NCBI GenBank assembly: GCA_947258805.1
Contig: CAMYJV010000042.1
Coordinates: 1 to 17,724 of the forward strand
Direction: 5' to 3'
DNA: 17,724 nt
DNA from: an uncultured Gammaproteobacteria bacterium
Lineage (GTDB): Bacteria; Pseudomonadota; Gammaproteobacteria; GCA-2729495
How positions within the stretch are numbered: the stretch's first letter is position 1; each line of letters opens with the position of its first letter. The translations under genes and the position numbers were made by a program. The notes beneath the pieces are model-generated. The model was not told the origin of the DNA, searched no databases, and saw only the letters and a program-made list of their open reading frames with translations. Positions 1 through 6,660 of this stretch are shown here, in pieces.

Positions 1-60
1 TGCGTGGACGGGCCGGTATTCGACGGCTACACGGTCTATCCCGCGACACCGGCGGGCTAG
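1..60 (+). CDS. C-terminal end of a possible [2Fe-2S] ferredoxin-NAD(P) reductase / PyrK-like subunit (partial)
   Basis: An open frame starts at base 1 and ends at TAG 58-60; only the last 19 residues are present. They begin with CVDGPVFDG. A Cys-x-Asp-Gly-Pro-x-Phe-Asp pattern is typical of the extreme C-terminus of PyrK-type dihydroorotate dehydrogenase electron-transfer subunits and related sulfide dehydrogenase or ferredoxin-NADP reductase proteins, where the Cys is the last ligand of a [2Fe-2S] cluster. The alternative is a dihydroorotase-like (PyrC) tail, which often ends in a V-D-G-x-x-V-(F/Y) strand; pyrC-like genes lie a few genes from pilT/pilU in Pseudomonas. The gene converges on the pilus ATPase operon with only 4 bases between the two stop codons. 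The reading frame is likely real; the family assignment is tentative because so little is visible. Confidence 0.35.
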   Translation, partial: CVDGPVFDGYTVYPATPAG

Positions 61-64
61 GCCG

Positions 65-1120
65 TCAGGCGAAGTGGATCTGGGCTTCGAGATTCGCTCG
101 GGAGTCGGCGTTGGCCAGCGCCTCTTCCATTGACACCCTGCCCTCACGATACAGCGCTAGCAGCGACGCGTCGAAAGTCTGCATGCCCTGCTCGGTGGTC
201 GTGTAGAAGGCCTCCTTCACCTCGCCGATATCACCAGCCTGGATGAGCTCGGCAATGCGTGGCGTATTTATCATGATCTCGACGGCCGCAGTCCGGTTGC
301 CGTCGATGCTGCGCACCAGGCGTTGCGACACGATGGCCTGCAGGTAGTGCGACAGATCCATGTAGACCTGGGAGTGCTGCTCTTCCGGGAAGATGTTGAT
401 GATGCGGTCCAGGGCCTCGGCGGAGTTGTTCGAGTGCAGGGTCGCGATAACCAGGTGCCCGGTACCGGCCAGGTCGATAGCCGCCTGCATGGTCTCGCGG
501 TCGCGGATTTCGCCAATCAGGATCACGTCGGGCGCCTCACGCACCGCGCTGCGCAGCGCTCGGTTGTACGACTTGGTATCTGAACCGATCTCGCGCTGAT
601 TGATGATCGATCGCTTGTTCGTGTGGAGGAACTCGATCGGGTCTTCAATTGTCAGGATGTGCGAAGAAGTCTTCGCATTGCGATGGTCGATCATCGCCGC
701 CAGCGTCGTCGACTTGCCGTTGCCACTGGCGCCTACCATCAGCACCAGTCCGCGGCGGAACATCACCAGGTCTTTCACAATGGCAGGCATGCCGAGATCA
801 TCCAGCGCCGGGATGTCGTGACTGATGAACCGCATGACCATGGCTACGGTGCCGCGCTGGTGGAAGACGTTGACGCGAAAACGGCCGAGGCCCGGCTTCG
901 ACACCGCGAAGTCCACCTCGAGCTCGCGACCAAAATCTTCCATCTGCTCTTCGGTCATCAGCTCCATGGCTGCCTGGCGAACCATTTTCGGCGTGAGCTC
1001 GAGCTTGTTGACGGGCATGATCTTGCCGTCGATCTTGATCTTAACCGGGGCATAGCAGGTCAGAAAAAGGTCAGAGGCCTTCTTCTCGACCATCAGGCTA
1101 AACAGTGGCTGGACGTTCAT
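65..1120 (-). CDS. PilT/PilU-family twitching motility ATPase, second PilU-like paralogue
   Basis: This is a 351-residue hexameric AAA-type secretion ATPase of the PilT/PilU family, which should act at the cytoplasmic base of the type IV pilus during retraction. Visible motifs in order: N-terminal ASDLFL segment (15-20), Walker A GASGNGKST (130-138; Asn replaces the usual Ser but GxxGxGKS is intact), Asp box TIEDPIEF (157-164), Walker B VILIGEIRD (199-207), and His box TLHSNNSAEALDRI (227-240), followed by an intact helix and the ISQRL-equivalent VSQRL (264-268). The PRIAELI segment replaces the AIRNLI motif of true PilT, as in PilU. It is the last gene of a pilT-pilU-pilU2 operon, 34 bases after pilU, with an AAGGA ribosome site about 10 bases before ATG. 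It is closer to PilU than to PilT by eye but lacks PilU's acidic C-terminal tail. The family is certain; the exact role of a third copy is not. Confidence 0.93.
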   Translation of the reverse strand: MNVQPLFSLMVEKKASDLFLTCYAPVKIKIDGKIMPVNKLELTPKMVRQAAMELMTEEQMEDFGRELEVDFAVSKPGLGRFRVNVFHQRGTVAMVMRFISHDIPALDDLGMPAIVKDLVMFRRGLVLMVGASGNGKSTTLAAMIDHRNAKTSSHILTIEDPIEFLHTNKRSIINQREIGSDTKSYNRALRSAVREAPDVILIGEIRDRETMQAAIDLAGTGHLVIATLHSNNSAEALDRIINIFPEEQHSQVYMDLSHYLQAIVSQRLVRSIDGNRTAAVEIMINTPRIAELIQAGDIGEVKEAFYTTTEQGMQTFDASLLALYREGRVSMEEALANADSRANLEAQIHFA

Positions 1121-1154
1121 CGCGTGGGGTTCCTTCCCTCAGACCGGAGCAGCT

Positions 1155-2312
1155 TTACAGCCGAACCATGCCTTGCTCCTCTTCCTCAATCAGCTCGAGG
1201 CTTCCTGCCTCGGCACCCTCACCGCCGCGCTTGCTTTCCAGCTTGATGCGCAGGCGCAGCTCGTTCTTCGAGTCAGCATTACGCATCGCCTCCTCGTAGT
1301 CCACCTTGCCCGCCTCGTAGAGGTCGAACAGATCCTGGTCGAAGGTCTTCATGCCGAGACGATTGGACTTGGCCATGACTTCCTTGATCATGGCCACCTC
1401 GCCCTTGAAGATCAGGTCGGCGATCAGTGGTGAGCGCAGCATGATTTCCATGGCCGCGATCCGGCCCTTGCTGCCACTCCGTGGCAACAGCCGCTGCGAG
1501 ATCAGGGCCTGAATATTCAGGGACATGTCCATCAACAGCTGATCCCGCTTGTCTTCCGGGAAAAAGTTGATGATCCGGTCGAGCGCCTGGTTGGCGCTGT
1601 TCGCGTGCAGCGTGGCCAGGCAGAGATGGCCGGTTTCGGCAAACTGGATACCGTACTCCATGGTCTCCCGATCACGGATCTCACCAATCAGGATCACATC
1701 CGGTGCCTGGCGCAACGTGTTCTTCAGCGCGTTGTGCCAGTTGTCCGTGTCTACGCCCACTTCACGCTGAGTGATGATGCACTTGCGGTGCGGGTGCACG
1801 TATTCCACCGGGTCTTCGATGGTCATGATGTGGCCACGCGAATTTTCGTTGCGATAGCCCACCATGGCCGCCAGTGTCGTGCTCTTACCCGAGCCGGTCG
1901 CGCCCACCATGATCACCAGCCCGCGCTTCGTCATTACCACGTCCTCGAGGACGCTCGGCAGCTCCAGCTGCTCCAGGGTCGGAATTTCCGTAATGATCGT
2001 TCGCAACACCGCGCCCACCGCGCCCTGCTGAACGAAGACGCTTACGCGGAAGCGGCCAATGCCCTGCGGGCTGATGGCGAAGTTGCATTCCTTGGTGGCA
2101 TCGAATTCCCGCGCCTGCTTGTCGTTCATGATGGAACGAACGATCACGGCGCTCTGGTCCGGGGTCAGGGCCTGTTCACCGGCCCGGTGAATCTCGCCGT
2201 CGACCTTGATCGCCGGCGGAAAACCCGCTGTGATGAAGAGGTCGGAACCGTTCATGCCGACCATCTTCTTCAGCAGGGTCTGCATCATCCGTGTTGCTTG
2301 TTCACGCTCCAT
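1155..2312 (-). CDS. pilU: PilU, PilT-dependent type IV pilus retraction ATPase
   Basis: A 385-residue PilT-family ATPase with the length and organisation of PilU (about 380 residues). Motifs: NGSDLFITAG near the N-terminus (21-30), Walker A GATGSGKST (137-145), Asp box TIEDPVEY (164-171), Walker B VILIGEIRD (206-214), His box TLHANSANQALDRI (234-247), the helix DKRDQLLMDMSLNIQAL, then ISQRLL (271-276). SPLIADL stands where PilT has AIRNLI, and the C-terminus is a charged extension ending in an acidic run (ELIEEEEQ), a PilU feature. In Pseudomonas and Vibrio, PilU assists PilT in generating retraction force and does not retract pili without it. The start is set by AGGAG 9 bases before the ATG. 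The gene lies 37 bases after pilT and 34 before the second pilU-like gene, so co-transcription is likely. Confidence 0.95.
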   Translation of the reverse strand: MEREQATRMMQTLLKKMVGMNGSDLFITAGFPPAIKVDGEIHRAGEQALTPDQSAVIVRSIMNDKQAREFDATKECNFAISPQGIGRFRVSVFVQQGAVGAVLRTIITEIPTLEQLELPSVLEDVVMTKRGLVIMVGATGSGKSTTLAAMVGYRNENSRGHIMTIEDPVEYVHPHRKCIITQREVGVDTDNWHNALKNTLRQAPDVILIGEIRDRETMEYGIQFAETGHLCLATLHANSANQALDRIINFFPEDKRDQLLMDMSLNIQALISQRLLPRSGSKGRIAAMEIMLRSPLIADLIFKGEVAMIKEVMAKSNRLGMKTFDQDLFDLYEAGKVDYEEAMRNADSKNELRLRIKLESKRGGEGAEAGSLELIEEEEQGMVRL

Positions 2313-2349
2313 CTTCTGTCACTCCTGGCTAACCGTCCCTGGCGCGCGG

Positions 2350-3345
2350 TTAGAAGTTCTCCTTGATAGCGGCCTTGAAGCGGGCCTCTTCCTTGGTAAT
2401 GACGCCCTTGGCCATCAAATCCGACAGATTCTGGTCGAGGGTTTGCATTCCGGACGACTGACCCGTCTGAATCGCCGAGTACATCTGCGCAATCTTGCCT
2501 TCACGAATCAGGTTACGAATCGCCGGGGTACCGATCATGATTTCATGTGCCGCAATACGGCCGCCACCGGTCTTCTTCAGCAGCGTCTGCGAGATCTCGG
2601 CGGCCGGGAACACGTCGACCACCCGGTCGATGGTCTTGGCCGCGGAGCTCGTGTGCAGCGTGCCGAATACCAGGTGACCGGTTTCGGCGGCCGTCAACGC
2701 CAGCCGGATGGTTTCCAGGTCGCGCATCTCGCCGACAAGAATCACGTCGGGGTCTTCACGCAATGCCGAACGCAAAGCCTCGGCGAAACCGAGCGTATCG
2801 CGGTGCACCTCACGCTGGTTGATCAGCGAACGCTTGCTATTGTGCACAAACTCGATGGGGTCCTCGATCGTGAGGATATGGTCGGGCTTGTTGTCATTGA
2901 TGTAGTCCACCATCGCTGCGAGCGTGGTGGATTTGCCTGAGCCAGTGGGCCCGGTCACCAGCACGATGCCGCGCGGGTACATCGAGATGTCCTTGAAGAT
3001 CGGCGGCGCGCCCAGGTCTTCGAGGCTCAGGATTTCCGATGGAATCGTCCGGAAAACCGCGCCCGCGCCACGGGCCTGGTTAAATGCATTTACACGGAAG
3101 CGCGCGAGCTTCGGAATCTCGAACGAGAAGTCAGTCTCGAAGAACTCCTCGAAGTCCTTCCGCTGCTTGTCGTTCATAATGTCGTAAATCATGCTGTGCA
3201 CTTCCTTGTGGGAAAGTGCGGGCATGTTGATTCGTTTTACGTCCCCGTCTACGCGAATCATCGGCGGGACGCCTGCAGACAAGTGCAGATCGGATGCGTT
3301 GTTCTTCACGGAGAAGGCCAACAACTGAGCGACATCGACGGACAT
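2350..3345 (-). CDS. pilT: PilT, type IV pilus retraction ATPase, with a 15-residue internal gap
   Basis: Clear PilT by sequence: ASDLHLSAG near the N-terminus (17-25), RFRVNAFNQ (82-90), Walker A GPTGSGKST (132-140), Asp box TIEDPIEF (159-166), Walker B VILVGEMRD (201-209), His box TLHTSSAAKTIDRV (229-242) and the PilT signature AIRNLIRE (275-282). PilT powers pilus depolymerisation and twitching motility. Length is 331 residues against about 344 in the family. The deficit falls at one place: VVDVFPAAE (242-250) is followed directly by ISQTLLKK, whereas family members have about 15 residues between (in Pseudomonas, KAMVRSMLSESLQSV). Both paralogues downstream keep the equivalent helix. The reading frame is otherwise intact and there is no stop, so this is an in-frame loss or an assembly error. 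It is the first gene of the minus-strand operon and divergent from yggS. Confidence 0.95.
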   Translation of the reverse strand: MSVDVAQLLAFSVKNNASDLHLSAGVPPMIRVDGDVKRINMPALSHKEVHSMIYDIMNDKQRKDFEEFFETDFSFEIPKLARFRVNAFNQARGAGAVFRTIPSEILSLEDLGAPPIFKDISMYPRGIVLVTGPTGSGKSTTLAAMVDYINDNKPDHILTIEDPIEFVHNSKRSLINQREVHRDTLGFAEALRSALREDPDVILVGEMRDLETIRLALTAAETGHLVFGTLHTSSAAKTIDRVVDVFPAAEISQTLLKKTGGGRIAAHEIMIGTPAIRNLIREGKIAQMYSAIQTGQSSGMQTLDQNLSDLMAKGVITKEEARFKAAIKENF

Positions 3346-3447
3346 ATCGGTCCCCGGATAAAAAAATTAGCGGCTACGGCCCGTTTTGCCCTTACCATAA
3401 CCGGGCGCACTACGAGACATAGTATAGCCACGGGCCCAACGGCGGTC
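3346..3447. promoter_or_regulatory. Divergent pilT / yggS intergenic region
   Basis: This 102-base gap separates the pilT and yggS start codons and must hold the promoters of two opposed units. On the minus strand TATACT (3421-3426) is a 5/6 match to a sigma-70 -10 box about 75 bases before the pilT ATG, but I find no good -35 box at 16-18 bases. An A-run (3361-3366) lies near the pilT start. No hairpin terminator is evident. The promoter assignment is weak. Confidence 0.25.
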
Positions 3448-4131
3448 GTGACGCGAATCACGGAACAATTAGCCCGTCTGAGGGGCCGAATCGAGACCGC
3501 CGCCCGGGCCGCCGGCCGGGATCCGGCTGGTGTGAGCATTCTCGCCGTCAGCAAGCGCCAGCCCGCCGAGCGCATTGCCGCGGCTATCGCCGCGGGTATC
3601 AGGGATCTCGGCGAGAACTACCTGCAGGAAGCCTTGCAAAAGATGCCCGTATACGGCAAGGAACCCGTTTGGCATTTTGTCGGTCGCGTACAGTCGAACA
3701 AGAGCCGGAGCGTGGCCGAGCATTTCGACTGGGTCCATACCGTCGACAGCGAGCGCCTGGCTGACCGGCTGTCGCGCCAGCGGCCCGCCGGGCGGGCGCC
3801 CCTGCAGGTACTGGTGCAGGTGGCGCCGTGGGGCGACGCGAGCCGTGGCGGCGTGCCGGCAGCGGCTGTGCCGGCCCTGGCCGACCACATTGCCGGCTTG
3901 CCCCGGCTGCGATTGCGGGGCCTGATGGTCATGCCCCTGGCCGGCCGCAGCACTGAAGAACTGCGCGAAGAATTCGCCGCGGGCCGGGAATTGCTGGACC
4001 AGCTGCGTGCGGACGGACTGAAGCTGGATACTCTATCCATGGGCATGTCCCACGACCTGGAGACGGCGGTGCAGGAAGGTGCGACGATGCTACGAATCGG
4101 CACCGACCTGTTCGGACCACGAGAGACCTGA
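3448..4131 (+). CDS. yggS: YggS/PLPBP-family pyridoxal 5'-phosphate homeostasis protein
   Basis: A 227-residue protein of the YggS (PLPBP/PROSC) family, a PLP-binding TIM-barrel protein with no known enzymatic activity that buffers cytoplasmic PLP. Visible motifs: ILAVSK with the PLP-binding Lys36, GENYLQEAL (55-63), HFVGRVQSNKSR (76-87), and MGMSHDLETAV (199-208) plus RIGTDLFG (216-223) forming the phosphate-binding end. I chose GTG at 3448 because it places the N-terminus (TRITEQLARLRGRI) exactly where family members start; the open frame runs further upstream but that part overlaps pilT. No strong ribosome site is visible. Odd points: VAPWGDASRGG replaces the common VNxxxExxKxG strand, and Asp220 sits where Ala or Ser is usual. 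Its TGA overlaps the proC ATG by one base, so the two are coupled. The yggS-proC pairing is a classic conserved neighbourhood. Confidence 0.92.
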   Translation: MTRITEQLARLRGRIETAARAAGRDPAGVSILAVSKRQPAERIAAAIAAGIRDLGENYLQEALQKMPVYGKEPVWHFVGRVQSNKSRSVAEHFDWVHTVDSERLADRLSRQRPAGRAPLQVLVQVAPWGDASRGGVPAAAVPALADHIAGLPRLRLRGLMVMPLAGRSTEELREEFAAGRELLDQLRADGLKLDTLSMGMSHDLETAVQEGATMLRIGTDLFGPRET

Positions 4132-4949
4132 TGGATCACAGCAAGGCCACAATTGGTTTTATCGGCGGCGGCAACATGGCCCGGGCGCTGCTGGCCGGCC
4201 TGCTGCGTGCCGGGCACCGACCGGCAGCCCTGCACGTCGCGGACCCGGATCCCGCGCAGCGTGAGCGCCTGCGCGAACTCAGTGCCGGACTGAGCCTAAG
4301 CGCCGACAATGTCGAGGTCGCGGCCGCTGCCGAGATGATCGTGCTGGCAGTCAAACCCCAGGTGCTGGCTGGCGTTGCTCGATCTGTGGCCCCGCGCGCG
4401 GGACAGCTGGTGGTGTCCGTAGCCGCCGGCGTGACCCTGCCAGCCCTCGGGAACTGGCTCGGGACCGGCATACCCTGCGTCCGGGTGATGCCAAACCAGC
4501 CGGCCCTGGTGGGCGCCGGCATGTCGGTGCTGTGCGCCAGTCCGGCGGTCACCGGTGCCCAGCGCAGCCTGGCCGCCTATCTTGCCGGTGCCGGTGGTGA
4601 AACGGCGTGGGTGGACGACGAAAGCCTGCTGGACGCGGTGACGGCCGTATCCGGCAGCGGGCCGGCCTATTTCTACCTGTTGATGGAGATCCTGGAAGAC
4701 TCGGCGCGGGGCATGGGCATTGCCCCGGCCGTGGCGCGCCAGCTCGCGGTGCAGACCGCCTTCGGCGCCGGCCTGGCCGCCCGCGAGACCGGCATGCCGC
4801 CGGCCCAGTTACGGCAAACGGTCACCTCCCCCGGCGGCACCACACAGGCCGCGCTGGAAATCCTCGAACAGGGGGAGATTCGCCGGCTGTTCGAATCTGC
4901 CCTGGAGGCGGCACGGCGGCGATCGGCAGAACTGGGCGGCGACGCATGA
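4131..4949 (+). CDS. proC: Pyrroline-5-carboxylate reductase
   Basis: This 272-residue enzyme catalyses the last step of proline synthesis: NAD(P)H-dependent reduction of 1-pyrroline-5-carboxylate to L-proline in the cytoplasm. Motifs: Rossmann dinucleotide loop GFIGGGNMA (9-17), AVKPQ (73-77), RVMPNQPAL (118-126), the substrate-site AVSGSGPAYFY (172-182) and TSPGGTT (232-238) near the dimerisation helices. Length matches the family (about 270). Gln123 replaces the Thr usually found in MPNTPA. The start codon ATG 4131 overlaps the yggS stop by one base, giving translational coupling; yggT follows after 34 bases, so yggS-proC-yggT is most likely one operon. An ornithine aminotransferase at 7355-8578 would supply the same pyrroline substrate, but from a separate transcription unit. 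Confidence 0.96.
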   Translation: MDHSKATIGFIGGGNMARALLAGLLRAGHRPAALHVADPDPAQRERLRELSAGLSLSADNVEVAAAAEMIVLAVKPQVLAGVARSVAPRAGQLVVSVAAGVTLPALGNWLGTGIPCVRVMPNQPALVGAGMSVLCASPAVTGAQRSLAAYLAGAGGETAWVDDESLLDAVTAVSGSGPAYFYLLMEILEDSARGMGIAPAVARQLAVQTAFGAGLAARETGMPPAQLRQTVTSPGGTTQAALEILEQGEIRRLFESALEAARRRSAELGGDA

Positions 4950-4972
4950 CGCAGCGCGAGTTGGCACACAAG

Positions 4973-4977
4973 AGGAG
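4973..4977 (+). promoter_or_regulatory. Ribosome binding site of yggT
   Basis: AGGAG lies 6 bases before ATG 4984. It fixes the start of yggT against a much longer open frame that runs upstream through proC. Confidence 0.75.
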
Positions 4978-4983
4978 CCATCC

Positions 4984-5571
4984 ATGCAGGACATCCTGAT
5001 CTTCTTATTCCAGACTCTGCTGGACCTCTACATTCTGACCTTTGTGCTGCGGATACTGCTGCAAGCCGTGCGCGCTGACTTCCGTAACCCCATCAGCCAG
5101 TTCGTGGTCAAGGTCACCGATCCGCTGGTGCTGCCGATCCGACGCTTCGTGCCACCGATCGGGCCGGTGGACACGGCTACCTTGCTCATTGCGCTGGCGC
5201 TGCAGGCCCTGCTCACCGGCGTCCTGCTGAGCGTCGCGTGCACGACGGGGCCGAACCCTCTCCAGCTCGTCGGGCTGAGCGTGATCCGGCTGGCCCGCCT
5301 GACACTCAACATTTACTTCTTTCTGATCATTGCGCAGGTCATTATCAGCTGGGTGGCAGCCGGCCAGTACAATCCGATGTTCGCCCTGCTGAGCCAGGTC
5401 GTGGAGCCGGCACTGCGCCCGATCCGCCGCCTGATTCCGCCCATTGCGGGCGTCGACCTGTCGCCGCTGTTCGCCATCATCGCCATCCAGGTTTTCCTCC
5501 TGCTGTTGTCGGGGCGCCAGCTGATGAGCGGCATGATCTGCAGCAACTTTCTGCAGATGCAGCTGCTCTGA
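4984..5571 (+). CDS. yggT: YggT/YlmG family integral membrane protein
   Basis: A 195-residue inner-membrane protein with two copies of the YGGT domain. Each repeat has a hydrophobic segment, then an amphipathic stretch with a signature: DPLVLPIRRFVPP in the first half (about residues 39-51) and EPALRPIRRLIPP in the second. Four hydrophobic segments are visible (near residues 3-22, 62-82, 100-122 and 156-176). YggT proteins have been linked to osmotic stress tolerance in E. coli and, through YlmG homologues, to division or chloroplast nucleoid organisation; the biochemical role is unknown. It sits in its usual place after yggS-proC. A short Cys-containing region (MICSNFLQMQLL) ends the protein. 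Confidence 0.92.
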   Translation: MQDILIFLFQTLLDLYILTFVLRILLQAVRADFRNPISQFVVKVTDPLVLPIRRFVPPIGPVDTATLLIALALQALLTGVLLSVACTTGPNPLQLVGLSVIRLARLTLNIYFFLIIAQVIISWVAAGQYNPMFALLSQVVEPALRPIRRLIPPIAGVDLSPLFAIIAIQVFLLLLSGRQLMSGMICSNFLQMQLL

Positions 5572-5691
5572 GCTGCGGCGGCTGGCCGGGCGAAGGGCAG
5601 AACCTGCGGGTCCGCACCCGGCCGGGGCAATGGTCAGCCACGCAAATGCTGGTTTATAGTCTTGGTCCCTGCCGGGCTCCGGAGAAAAAAG
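5572..5691 (+). promoter_or_regulatory. yggT-DUF4426 intergenic region with a possible sigma-70 promoter
   Basis: The 120-base gap contains TATAGT (5655-5660, 5/6 to the -10 consensus) preceded at 18 bases by TGGTCA (5631-5636, 4/6 to TTGACA). This could start a separate transcript about 25-30 bases before the DUF4426 start codon. The GGCCGGG / CCCGGCC inverted pair around 5584-5623 has a loop too long and no T-run, so I do not call a terminator. In several gammaproteobacteria metX-metW occupies this position; nothing of them remains here. Confidence 0.3.
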
Positions 5692-6189
5692 ATGATCCGC
5701 AATCGACGCTCGTTGGTGCTGGTGTTGGTGCCGCTGATTTTGACCGGCTGCGGCGGAGGCGGCCAGGATATCGATACCTTCGACAGCGGGCCCGCCGCGG
5801 TGCCATCGGATGCGTCTTCGAAAGACTTCGGTGACTACGTGGTGCACTTCAACGCTCTGACGACGGACCAGCTGATTCCTGCGGTGGCCAAGCAATACGG
5901 CATCGTGCGCAGCCCGAACCGGGCCATGCTCAACGTCAGCATTATCCGCAAGGAAGAAGGCAGCATCGGGCAATCTGTGCCCGGCAGCGTCAGTGCGTCG
6001 GCGACCAACCTGACCGGCCAGCTGAAGAACCTGCGGGTCAGGGAAGTGAAAGAAGGCGGTGCGGTCTACTATATAGGCGATGTCGCCGTGGCGGACCGCG
6101 AGACCCTGGTGTTCAACATTGACGTCACGCCGATGAACGAGACCAGCCGCTTTTCCATGCGCTTCACCAGGAAGTTCTACGCCGAATAG
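5692..6189 (+). CDS. DUF4426 family lipoprotein
   Basis: A 165-residue predicted lipoprotein. The N-terminus MIRNRRS is positively charged, a hydrophobic stretch (8-17) follows, and the lipobox LTGC puts the lipidated residue at Cys20, followed by a glycine-rich linker. The mature domain from FGDYVVHFNAL to RFTRKFYAE has the features of DUF4426, a beta-rich periplasmic domain of unknown function that begins with FGxYxVHFNA and ends with a F-x-QxFY-like strand. In Pseudomonas a DUF4426 gene sits downstream of proC-yggT-metX-metW, so synteny supports the assignment. I chose ATG 5692 over upstream in-frame starts because GGAG (5681-5684) lies 7 bases before it and it gives a compact lipoprotein signal. 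Its stop is 6 bases from the convergent TerB-like gene. Confidence 0.85.
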   Translation: MIRNRRSLVLVLVPLILTGCGGGGQDIDTFDSGPAAVPSDASSKDFGDYVVHFNALTTDQLIPAVAKQYGIVRSPNRAMLNVSIIRKEEGSIGQSVPGSVSASATNLTGQLKNLRVREVKEGGAVYYIGDVAVADRETLVFNIDVTPMNETSRFSMRFTRKFYAE

Positions 6190-6195
6190 GGCGCG

Positions 6196-6660
6196 TCACC
6201 CGTCGCGTGTCGCCAGGTCTTGCATGACCCGGTTTTTCAACCGGATCACATCGCCTCGCGACACATACAACAACTCGCCAAGCTTGCTGACCAGGTAATC
6301 TTCGTACTTGTCGAGATTGCGGTCCGTCAGCGCCACCTGCCACAACATGGCAATCACCCGCTGCTTCTCGTCATAGCCCATCCCGTCGTGCACGACGCGG
6401 GTGAACTCGTGCAGTGACACCGAATCTTCAACCACGTCGTGAGCCCGCTCGACAAGGTTCGCCGCCGCATCCGGCGTCAGACCGAAAGCGCCTTCGAGCT
6501 GCGCCATGACTTCGCGTTCTTCAGCATCGGCGAGATCGTGATCGGCGCGTGCCATTTCCACCAGCAGCACGGCAACCGCCAGGTCCAGGGTCGTGTCATC
6601 TTGTTGTTGCTGCTGGTCTGGCAGCAGGGGGGATAACAGCGAACGCAACTTGCCGATCAT
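6196..6660 (-). CDS. TerB-like (tellurite resistance TerB family) protein
   Basis: A 154-residue, mainly helical cytoplasmic protein. After an N-terminal helix and a short Gln run (QQQQQ) come two acidic repeats typical of the TerB fold: ARADHDLADAEE (about 37-48) and TDRNLDKYED (about 112-121), each with Asp/Glu positions that bind divalent metal in TerB and DjlA-type domains. The family is widespread as stand-alone proteins of unknown function; a tellurite role cannot be assumed, and there are no other ter genes here. Its ATG overlaps the stop of the upstream alpha/beta hydrolase (ATGA), so the two are translationally coupled, hydrolase first. Confidence 0.85.
   Translation of the reverse strand: MIGKLRSLLSPLLPDQQQQQDDTTLDLAVAVLLVEMARADHDLADAEEREVMAQLEGAFGLTPDAAANLVERAHDVVEDSVSLHEFTRVVHDGMGYDEKQRVIAMLWQVALTDRNLDKYEDYLVSKLGELLYVSRGDVIRLKNRVMQDLATRDG

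Noticed and set aside
623..2940. Long plus-strand open frames (for example 623-1246, 1605-2366, 2206-2940) opposite the pilus ATPase genes
   Set aside because: They mirror the coding strand of three clear PilT-family genes, have His/Arg/Gln-rich compositions typical of GC-rich antisense frames, and show no domain or ribosome site.
3196..3447. N-terminal extension of yggS back to ATG 3196
   Set aside because: It overlaps the 5' end of pilT on the other strand and adds 84 residues absent from the family; GTG 3448 gives the expected N-terminus.
5584..5623. GGCCGGG / CCCGGCC inverted pair downstream of yggT as a terminator
   Set aside because: The loop is about 26 bases long and no T-run follows.
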